A stretch of 64,000 nucleotides of DNA from Bryobacterales bacterium (lineage in GTDB: Bacteria > Acidobacteriota > Terriglobia > Bryobacterales > Bryobacteraceae), in NCBI GenBank assembly GCA_020851555.1, contig JADZCM010000046.1, positions 60,169-124,168 of the forward strand, given 5' to 3'. This document shows positions 58,035 through 64,000 of the stretch, piece by piece (positions within the stretch are counted from its first letter, which is position 1; each line of letters begins with the position of its first letter). The position numbers were made by a program, and so were the translations under genes. A model generated the notes under the pieces. It searched no databases and was not told the DNA's origin. It saw only the letters and a list, made by a program, of their open reading frames with translations.

Positions 58035-58266
58035 CGGGCACGAACCCTGCCCGGCGCCGACGACCCCCGCCATGTACGGTCCAACGCGGTTTGGATCCCC
58101 GATGGCCGGTATCTCGTTTTCACCCGGGCGAAGGCGAAGGAGGCCTGTCCCCCGGGCCGCACGATGGTGTCCTACGCCAGCGGTCCCAACGAACTGCCGC
58201 TGCGTTGCGATCCATACTGAATCCCGTTCAACGGCGGCAGGGGCGGCAAGGCGGAGCCCGGCGCAG
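58035..58266 (+). pseudogene. Remnant of a PD40-TPR protein gene with an in-frame stop
   Basis: The frame reads RTLPGADDPRHVRSNAVWIP, then DGRYLVFTRAKAKEACPPGR, then ASGPNELPLRCDPY, a TGA at 58218-58220, and IPFNGGRGGKAEPGA. The intact protein at 27594-30497 has PLPGADDPQYVHTDAVWSPD, GKYLVFARAKATEPYPEG, NDPNETQIQYDLYRIPFNNG. The stop replaces the Arg codon of YRIPF (CGA to TGA would do it). Nothing of the rest of the protein is recognisable in the 422-base gap (57887-58308). The fragment is too diverged to be a recent copy. Confidence 0.78.
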
Positions 58267-58308
58267 CGACCCGGCTTTGCCCGGCGTCCTCCGGGCCAGG
58301 CTCACTCT

Positions 58309-59487
58309 CTACGAGGCCGGGCATCCCTTCCGCGAGGGCAGGCCGTAGCCGCGCATCACGGCGGATTCGCCGAACATCCGCCGCACCCTGTCAATCGCCG
58401 CCTGTAGGGGCAAGCCGCCGGCGGGCCGGTCTTCGGAGAACAGTCCCAGTTGCGGCGACGGCCGGTAGACGCGTCCCACGCGGAGAGTCACGGCCCGCAG
58501 CCGCACGCGGCGGCTCCAGGCCGAACGCAGCAGTTCCGGAAGGCGCAGGAAAAATTCGGTTTCGAGCGCCGTTGGCTCCGCCAGGTTCACGGAGCGCTCG
58601 GACTCCTCGCGGTCCGTGTAGCGCAACGCCAGGGTAAGGCGGCGCACCTCGATACCGCCGGCCCGCACGCGCGCCATCAGCCGCTCCAGCATGACCTTCA
58701 GCGTCTCCAGCACGCGCGGCGTCTCCCAGACGTCTTCGGCAAACTCGGTTGTCTCCTTCCGGCACGGATCATCCGCGGGTTTGGGACGCACGGGTTCTTC
58801 GTCCACCCCCTGCGCGCGGCGCTGCAACGCCAGCGCGCCCCGGCCCGCGATCAGCGCCAGGTCGTCGACAGGCGCCCGCGCCAGGTCGCCTACCGTGGCA
58901 ATGCCCGCCACCTCGAGGGTGGAGCGCAATTCACCGCCCACTCCAGGAAGCCAGCCCACTCCCAGCGGGGCCAGAAATCCCGCTTCCCCGCCCGGCGGCA
59001 CCACAAGTTGCGCCCCCGGCTTGCGCAGCCGGGCCGCGATGCGCGCCACCGTCTTGTTGGTGGCCAAGCCCGCCGAAAGTGAAACTCGCAGCCAGTCTCG
59101 AACCGTACGGCAGAGACGTGCCACGGCGGCCTCGGGCTCTCCCGCCAGAACCCGGCGCGTCCCGGTCAGGTCCAGATAAGCTGCTCCGACCGCAACCGGC
59201 TCAACCAACGGAGTGGTTTCTTCGCATAAATCAATAATTTGTGAAGAAAATCTCTCGTAAAGCTCGAAGTGCCCCGGCAGCACTATCAGCGGCCCGCACA
59301 TGCGCCGCGCCCGCCGCGTCGCGATACCCGGGCGCACTCCGAAGCGCCGCGCTTCCGGGCTGGCCGAAATCACCACGCCGCGGCGCGCGCCTCCGATTGC
59401 CACCGGCCGGCCGCGCAGCCGCCGGTCGGCCGCCTGTTCGATAGAGGCGAAAAAGCTGTCGCCATCCCAGTGAACCACGGCGCGCAT
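58309..59487 (-). CDS. DinB/Y-family DNA polymerase-like protein lacking two catalytic carboxylates
   Basis: 392 residues aligned end to end with DNA polymerase IV: HWDGDSFFASIEQAADRRLR (palm, first metal Asp present, steric-gate Phe present), GRPVAIGGARRGVVISASPE, RMCGPLIVLPGHFELYERFS, then LSAGLATNKTVARIAARLRK. Pol IV has S(L/I)DEAYLDV at its second catalytic site; here it is AVGAAYLDL, so Asp is Gly and Glu is Ala. The C-terminus has QLGLF, a beta-clamp binding motif. It is thus closer in logic to ImuB, a non-catalytic clamp-tethered partner, than to an active polymerase. No imuA or dnaE2 is adjacent. A TGTAA-N4-TTACA dyad stands 7 bases before ATG 59487. Confidence 0.8.
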   Translation of the reverse strand: MRAVVHWDGDSFFASIEQAADRRLRGRPVAIGGARRGVVISASPEARRFGVRPGIATRRARRMCGPLIVLPGHFELYERFSSQIIDLCEETTPLVEPVAVGAAYLDLTGTRRVLAGEPEAAVARLCRTVRDWLRVSLSAGLATNKTVARIAARLRKPGAQLVVPPGGEAGFLAPLGVGWLPGVGGELRSTLEVAGIATVGDLARAPVDDLALIAGRGALALQRRAQGVDEEPVRPKPADDPCRKETTEFAEDVWETPRVLETLKVMLERLMARVRAGGIEVRRLTLALRYTDREESERSVNLAEPTALETEFFLRLPELLRSAWSRRVRLRAVTLRVGRVYRPSPQLGLFSEDRPAGGLPLQAAIDRVRRMFGESAVMRGYGLPSRKGCPAS

Positions 59488-59493
59488 GGATAC

Positions 59494-59507
59494 TGTAAAT
59501 TATTACA
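59494..59507. promoter_or_regulatory. Inverted repeat upstream of the DinB-like gene, possible operator
   Basis: TGTAA-ATTA-TTACA is a perfect dyad immediately before the start codon, in an A/T-rich pocket unlike the surroundings. Translesion-polymerase genes are often under LexA, but I do not know the LexA box of this lineage, so the regulator is a guess. Confidence 0.4.
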
Positions 59508-59585
59508 CCTATCGGCGTTGAAGGCAAGGACGGCGGATCGCCGGAACCTGGTCTGCCGTCAGGAGCCGGAACCGCGGGTCCGGAC

Positions 59586-60125
59586 TCAGACCAGAAAACG
59601 CGTTGATTTGAAGCCGCGATCCAGGAAAGCGGCTGCCAGGCACATCTCCAGGTCCCGCACCACGTTCATACCCGTGCGCTCCCGGGTGGACCAGCGGATG
59701 CAGGCGAGCGTCGGCCGCTGTGTCACACGCAGCAGACCGTCGGCGGGGCGCTCCTCGGCCGTCTCACAGACTTGGCGGATCATGGCGTAAGCCGATTGCA
59801 GGACCTTGCGGTCCGCTTCCGGCCTCAGTCCGCTCAGGATCACGTTCGTGGAAAGCGGTTCGTCATCCAGCGAGAAGGTCGCCAGCGCGCAGGAGTAATC
59901 CTCGGACCTCCAGTCCAACTCGATGTGGCCGAAGCCTTTCAGCGGAATACGGGCTTTGAACGTGCTGGCGTGCGAGTCCAGCAGGCGGCCGGCGTTGTTC
60001 ACGGCATCGGCCGGCAGGTCGTCCGTATCCCGTTTGCTGGAATCCGCGATATGCCCCAACGCCGAGATGGTGTAGCTGTGCAGGATCATGGCCGTGGCCC
60101 GGGGCCGACTCGCCCCCTTGCTCAT
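59586..60125 (-). CDS. Small protein of unknown function
   Basis: About 179 residues from ATG 60125; ATG 60089 (MILHSYTISALGHI) is an alternative start and may be the real one. I do not recognise a family. The sequence has alternating hydrophobic strands (SEDYSCALATFSLDDEPLST) and helices (VLQSAYAMIRQVCETAEER) and no export signal. It ends LDRGFKSTRFLV. It is divergent from ribBA, with 42 bases between the start codons, so the two may share a control region. A longer upstream frame overlaps ribBA and is rejected. Confidence 0.6.
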   Translation of the reverse strand: MSKGASRPRATAMILHSYTISALGHIADSSKRDTDDLPADAVNNAGRLLDSHASTFKARIPLKGFGHIELDWRSEDYSCALATFSLDDEPLSTNVILSGLRPEADRKVLQSAYAMIRQVCETAEERPADGLLRVTQRPTLACIRWSTRERTGMNVVRDLEMCLAAAFLDRGFKSTRFLV

Positions 60126-60167
60126 TGTACAGCCTACCGGAACCAGGGACGCTACACTGGAGTGAAC

Positions 60168-61292
60168 ATGCCTTTCGCCACCGTCCCCGAAGCCCTGGAG
60201 GAGATCCGATCCGGCAGGATGCTGGTCGTCGTCGACGACGAGGACCGGGAAAACGAAGGGGACCTGACCGCCGCCGCCGGAGAGATCACGCCCGAGATGA
60301 TCAACTTCATGGCCATCCATGGCCGCGGCCTGATCTGCCTGGCTCTGCCGCCCGAACGCTGCGACGCGCTCCAGCTTCCTTTGATGACCCAGCGCAACAC
60401 TTCTCGCTTCGGCACGGCTTTCTGCGAGTCGATCGACGCCCGCGAAGGCGTCAGCACCGGGATTTCCGCCACGGATCGCGCGCACACCATCCGCGTCGCC
60501 ATGGATCCTTCCTGCCGGCCGGGCGATCTAGCCAGGCCCGGCCACATTTTCCCGCTGCGGGCCCGGGAAGGCGGCGTGCTGGTGCGCGCGGGGCAGACCG
60601 AGGCCGCCGTGGATCTGGCCCGCATGGCGGGTCTGGCGCCAGGCGGCGTCATCTGCGAGGTGATGAAAGAGGACGGGTCCATGGCGCGCGTCCCCGAACT
60701 GGAGGTGTTCTGCCGCGTTCACGGGTTGAAGATGGTCTCCGTGGCCGGAATCATCCGGTACCGCCTGCGGCACGAGCGTTTCGCCCGGCGCGTGGAGGAG
60801 GGCGACATCGAGACGCAGTGGGGGCGCTTCCGCACGGTGGTCTACGGCACTCCCATCGACCCCGCTCTGCACCTGGCCCTCGTGAAAGGCGACCCTTCCG
60901 GCCGCGAGGGCGTCCTGGTTCGCGTTCAGACCAGTTGCACCTTTGGAGACGTGTTCGGCTCCACTACCTGCGAGTGCGGGAGCGCCCTCAGGGCAAGCCT
61001 TCAGAAGCTCGCACAGGAAGAAGCCGGTGTAATGGTGTACCTCAATCAGTCATACCCCGTGGGAGCCGGCCGGATGACGGCCCACTCGCGAGATCAGAGG
61101 CAGCCGGCGCCCGCCGAGGGGCTGCGCGCGCCCCTTTATCAGAGCGGGATCGGCGCGCAAATCCTTTCCGACCTTGGACTTCATACGATCCGGCTGTTGA
61201 CGGACCATCCTCGGAAAGTCGTCGCGTTAGAGGCCTTCGGGATAAAAATTGTGGAACAGGTGCCGATTGGTGTGGCACGGGCGGAACGGTAG
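60168..61292 (+). CDS. RibBA-type protein: DHBP synthase domain with a degenerate GTP cyclohydrolase II domain
   Basis: 374 residues. The N-terminal domain is RibB-like: VVDDEDRENEGDLTAAAGEI (metal Glu present), NTSRFGTAFCESIDA, GVSTGISATDRAHTI and RPGHIFPLRAREGGVL. The metal-binding His of the GHTEA motif is Gln here (VRAGQTEAAVDL). The C-terminal domain keeps the RibA zinc cysteines (TSCTFGDVFGSTTCECGSAL) but has lost the RGIGL...DTVEAN catalytic region, replaced by NQSYPVGAGRMTAHSRDQR. It resembles RibBX-like proteins in which the RibA half is inactive. A role in riboflavin synthesis is plausible but not certain. ATG 60168 is the start; the open frame upstream overlaps the divergent gene. 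Confidence 0.82.
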   Translation: MPFATVPEALEEIRSGRMLVVVDDEDRENEGDLTAAAGEITPEMINFMAIHGRGLICLALPPERCDALQLPLMTQRNTSRFGTAFCESIDAREGVSTGISATDRAHTIRVAMDPSCRPGDLARPGHIFPLRAREGGVLVRAGQTEAAVDLARMAGLAPGGVICEVMKEDGSMARVPELEVFCRVHGLKMVSVAGIIRYRLRHERFARRVEEGDIETQWGRFRTVVYGTPIDPALHLALVKGDPSGREGVLVRVQTSCTFGDVFGSTTCECGSALRASLQKLAQEEAGVMVYLNQSYPVGAGRMTAHSRDQRQPAPAEGLRAPLYQSGIGAQILSDLGLHTIRLLTDHPRKVVALEAFGIKIVEQVPIGVARAER

Positions 61293-61331
61293 GACCTCCG
61301 CCCGCGTAAAGACTGGAAGGAGGCAATTCGG

Positions 61332-62360
61332 ATGTCGATGCTTCGTAGAGGCGCTCTTACGGTGTTGCTGGCGGCCTGCACGGCGGCGGGAGCGGACCCA
61401 ACCCTGCTGTCCCATGTCCCGCCCGACTCCAAGGTGTTCCTGGGTGCGAACCTGTCGCGGTTCCTGGCGTCGCCTTTCGCGAAGACGGTTATGGACCAGG
61501 CTCAATCGGCACAACCTCAGGTGCAGGAGCTGATCAAAGCAACCGGCTTGAACCCCTTGCGGGACATGCACGAATTTCTGCTGGCCTCCCCTGGCGGCCC
61601 CAAGCCGGACAGAGGAGTGGTGCTCGTGAAGGGCGTGTTCGACCTCGCCAGGATCACGGCGCTCGCGGGCGAAGCCGGGGCGGCTTTCACCTCGTACGGC
61701 GGCGTCCGGGTGCTGGCAGGCAAGAAACCTACCGACGGATGGTTCGCATTCCTGGACGGCGCCACCGCCGCCGTCGGAGACGCGCAGAGCGTCCGTGGTG
61801 TGATCGACCGCGGGGGCGCGGGCGGGCCGGATGCGCCGCTGCGCGCCCGCATCGACGAACTCGGCAACGACTACGACTTCTGGTTCCTCTCGGCCGTACC
61901 CGTATCCGGCCTGGCCTCCGGCGCACCCCCCGCGCAGTTTGGGGGCGCGATGCAGGGCGACATCCTGAAGGCCGTCACCCAGGCCAGCGGCGGTGTCCGG
62001 TTCGGGCCTGACCTGCTCGTGTCGATTGAGACCGTCAGCCGCACGGAGAAGGATGCGGCGGCGCTCGCGGACGTCGTCAAGTTCCTCGTTGGGATGGCGC
62101 AGATGAGCGCGCAGAAAGACCCAAGAGGAGCGGAGGCGACCCAGTTCCTCCAGCGCCTCCAACTGTCGGCCGCGGGTAACGTAACGCGGATGTCACTGTC
62201 GATTCCGCAGGCGGAACTGGAGAAACTCGCGGCGCAGGCGCAGGCCATGGTGACGGCGCAGGGCGCCGCCTCCCCTCCCGGCCGGCAGCCGGCGGCCCAA
62301 CCCGGCGGTCTGACGATTCAGTCCTCTCCCCGCGACATGGGAACGGTGACGGTCAAATAG
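61332..62360 (+). CDS. Exported protein of unknown function
   Basis: 342 residues. A signal peptide (MSMLRRGALTVLLAACTAAGA) is followed by a soluble domain with DSKVFLGANLSRFLASPFAK, GVVLVKGVFDLARITALAGE and a helical C-terminal part. It ends in a Pro/Gln/Gly-rich tail (about 305-325). Similar proteins have an alternating strand/helix pattern (VRVLAGKKPTDGWFAFLDGA), but I know no function. The Cys in LLAAC could be lipidated. GGAGG about 9 nt upstream sets ATG 61332. It follows ribBA by 39 bases and may share its transcript. Confidence 0.75.
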   Translation: MSMLRRGALTVLLAACTAAGADPTLLSHVPPDSKVFLGANLSRFLASPFAKTVMDQAQSAQPQVQELIKATGLNPLRDMHEFLLASPGGPKPDRGVVLVKGVFDLARITALAGEAGAAFTSYGGVRVLAGKKPTDGWFAFLDGATAAVGDAQSVRGVIDRGGAGGPDAPLRARIDELGNDYDFWFLSAVPVSGLASGAPPAQFGGAMQGDILKAVTQASGGVRFGPDLLVSIETVSRTEKDAAALADVVKFLVGMAQMSAQKDPRGAEATQFLQRLQLSAAGNVTRMSLSIPQAELEKLAAQAQAMVTAQGAASPPGRQPAAQPGGLTIQSSPRDMGTVTVK

Positions 62361-62363
62361 GGA

Positions 62364-62378
62364 CCTGCCGCGGGCAGG
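62364..62378. terminator. Hairpin between convergent genes, possible terminator
   Basis: CCTGCC-GCG-GGCAGG forms a perfect 6-bp GC stem just after the exported protein's stop and before the convergent Gfo/Idh/MocA gene. No T-run flanks it on either side, so the assignment is tentative. Confidence 0.3.
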
Positions 62379-62443
62379 CCCATGATCTCCAAAGAGGACG
62401 GACACGGCGAGGCCTCGTCCGCCTTGCCTGAGTTGCCTTGAGT

Positions 62444-63931
62444 CTATACGCCGACCGCGCTCTTCAGCGCCTTGTCCCAAGGCGCGCGGTAGTGCGGAGT
62501 GCACATTGCGGCGGCTTCCTTGTCGCCGATGACGATCTCCTTATCGGGATCCCAGCGGATCATGCGCCCGCCGAGGCGGAGCGACATGTTGCCGAGATTG
62601 CAGATGATCGCCGTGCGGTGTCCCATCTCCAGGTCGCACAGCGGCTTGTTGCGCGTCCGGATGCAGTCGATGAAGTCCCGGTGATTGAGGTACATGGTCT
62701 CCTCGCCGGAGAACTCCGCCGGAGCGCGGGAGGCCGGCTTGGCCGCGCCCGGAGCTCCACGGCCCGCCGGGCCGCCCGCCGCGCCTTCGCCGCCGCGCGC
62801 GCCGCCGCGTGCGCCCCCAGCCGGGAGACTGGTCGGCGCGCCCTCGATCCAGGGCACGTTCGGCGTCTGGTCGTACACCACGCCGCCGATGGGATGTCCC
62901 AGGAAGCGCGGAACCTGGTTCAGCGGGTTGCCGTGGACTTCGGTCACGACGGTGTTGCTTCCCAGGACCAGGTTGCCCTTGGTCCCCATGATGACCGAGC
63001 CGGTCGAATCGCGGAAGGCGTTGGCCTCGCGGATGCCGGTAGTCAAGGTGAATTCCGGGAACTCGTAGAGCACTTCCTGCCGGTCGGGTGTCTCGCCGTC
63101 ATCCTCGAGCACGAAACGGCCGCCGAAGGAGGAAACCTTGACTGGACCCTTCACCCCCGTCACCAGGAGGAACGCCGAGATGCTGTGGGCCCCCAGGTTG
63201 GTCAACTGGCCGCCCGAGTAGTCCCAGAACCAGCGGAAGTGATACAGCGCCCGGTGGTTCTGATAGGGCTTCTTCGGCGCCGGCCCCAGCCACATCTCGT
63301 AGTCCAGATCAGCCGGCGGATTCTCGACCGGCGTCTTTCCGAAACCGGGGTAGATGTTGCGGCCGCTGCCGCCCATCTTCACCATCTGCACCTTGCCGAG
63401 CACGCCGCTCTGGTAGATCTTTTTCGCCACCTGGTGCCCGGGATTGTGATTGCGCTGCGTGCCCACGACCACCACCCGCTTGTACTTGTCGCGGGCCATG
63501 ATCATCCACTTGCCTTCGTCGTTGGCCACGGTGAGCGGCTTCTCGACGTAGACGTCCTTGCCCGCCTGGCAGGCCAGGATGCTGAGCAAGGCGTGCCAGT
63601 GGTCCGGCGTGGCCACCACCACCCCGTGGATGTTCTTGTCCTCGTACATCTTCCGGAAATCCTGGTAGCCCTTGCAGTTGGGACTCTGGGCATAGGCGAC
63701 ACCCTCCTGGATACGGGGCTTGTAGGTGTCGCAGACGCCCAGGACCTCGACGTCCTTGTAGATCCTGAATCCGTTCAGGTGCTGTTTGCCGATAAGACCG
63801 AAACCGATGAGGCCGATGCCGACGCGATCGTTGGCGCCTAGAATCCGGCTATAAGAAGCTGCCGTTGCCGCTGTGACTGTACCCAGGAAACCCCGCCGGG
63901 TCGCCAGGGAAGAGGTATTGTCCATAGACAC
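62444..63931 (-). CDS. Tat-exported Gfo/Idh/MocA-family oxidoreductase with a large Gly/Ala-rich insert
   Basis: 495 residues. ATRRGFLGTVTAATAASYS is the Tat signal, followed by GIGLIGFGLIGKQHLNGF (dinucleotide site), VVATPDHWHALLSILACQAG and the YVEKPLTVAND catalytic segment. The C-terminal domain has WFWDYSGGQLTNLGAHSISA. An insert of about 45 residues (roughly 370-415) is almost only Gly, Ala, Arg and Pro, and sits before the conserved LNHRDFIDCIRTRNKP helix. The start is GTG 63931, with AAGGAG 9 nt upstream; ATG 63925 is an alternative. Its upstream region runs to the window edge and shows nothing more. Confidence 0.87.
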   Translation of the reverse strand: MSMDNTSSLATRRGFLGTVTAATAASYSRILGANDRVGIGLIGFGLIGKQHLNGFRIYKDVEVLGVCDTYKPRIQEGVAYAQSPNCKGYQDFRKMYEDKNIHGVVVATPDHWHALLSILACQAGKDVYVEKPLTVANDEGKWMIMARDKYKRVVVVGTQRNHNPGHQVAKKIYQSGVLGKVQMVKMGGSGRNIYPGFGKTPVENPPADLDYEMWLGPAPKKPYQNHRALYHFRWFWDYSGGQLTNLGAHSISAFLLVTGVKGPVKVSSFGGRFVLEDDGETPDRQEVLYEFPEFTLTTGIREANAFRDSTGSVIMGTKGNLVLGSNTVVTEVHGNPLNQVPRFLGHPIGGVVYDQTPNVPWIEGAPTSLPAGGARGGARGGEGAAGGPAGRGAPGAAKPASRAPAEFSGEETMYLNHRDFIDCIRTRNKPLCDLEMGHRTAIICNLGNMSLRLGGRMIRWDPDKEIVIGDKEAAAMCTPHYRAPWDKALKSAVGV

Positions 63932-64000
63932 TTCCGGTTTCTCCTTCCCTGAAACTGTAACACGGAATTCGATGCGGTGAAACAGGCGGGGGGGCGCCGG

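Noticed and set aside
24240..62820. Gly/Ala/Pro-coding stretches as tandem DNA repeats or CRISPR-like arrays
   Set aside because: They are imperfect, codon-biased runs inside open frames with no regular repeat-spacer unit.

Overview
The window is high-GC, densely coded bacterial DNA. Its gene content fits an Acidobacteriota member of the Bryobacterales/Solibacter type. This is an inference from repertoire: an Oar-like TonB-dependent receptor, several Tat-exported Gfo/Idh/MocA oxidoreductases, PD40-TPR proteins, a GH78 rhamnosidase, esterases, and an Alternative Complex III. No rRNA, tRNA, CRISPR array or intact insertion sequence was seen.

Layout. (1) 1-6.6 kb, + strand: the tail of a radical SAM/SPASM protein, a TonB-like protein, then a tightly overlapping run selD-pyrF-alaS-ypdA-like. 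selD appears to be a selenoprotein gene: its conserved catalytic position is an in-frame UGA followed by a bacterial-type SECIS hairpin. (2) 6.8-23.1 kb, - strand: thirteen co-oriented genes that mostly overlap or nearly touch. In transcription order they are an Rrf2 regulator, a membrane-anchored diheme cytochrome c, narGHJI, a NarK-type porter, then actABCDEF (Alternative Complex III). This would be one respiratory operon with quinol oxidation, cytochrome c and nitrate reduction in a single unit. A good promoter lies upstream, overlapped by a perfect palindrome. (3) 23.4-49.9 kb: carbohydrate and ester breakdown. It holds GH78, a PD40-TPR protein with a heme-c motif, an Oar-like receptor, three Gfo/Idh/MocA proteins, two TIM-barrel isomerases, an aldo/keto reductase, an alpha/beta hydrolase, a GH35-like lipoprotein and a type-B carboxylesterase. 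(4) 49.9-53.3 kb: a gene-poor stretch around a lower-GC trypsin-like protease/TPR gene. (5) 53.3-64 kb: an uncharacterised 676-aa protein, a DASS transporter, ppk2, a DinB-like protein lacking two catalytic carboxylates, a diverged RibBA, hypothetical proteins and a fourth Gfo/Idh/MocA protein.

Two patterns cross these regions. Several intergenic stretches hold decayed pieces of families that also occur intact here (GH35-like, Oar-like receptor, PD40-TPR), plus a possible radical SAM fragment. Unrelated exported enzymes also carry Gly/Ala/Pro/Arg-rich low-complexity inserts at different positions.

How the genes may work together: the receptor imports oligosaccharides or glycosides. Exported GH78, GH35-like and esterase enzymes cut them. 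Tat-exported oxidoreductases and isomerases process the sugars in the periplasm. The nar-ACIII operon would serve respiration of the resulting reductant. All functions are read from sequence motifs; no database search was possible.
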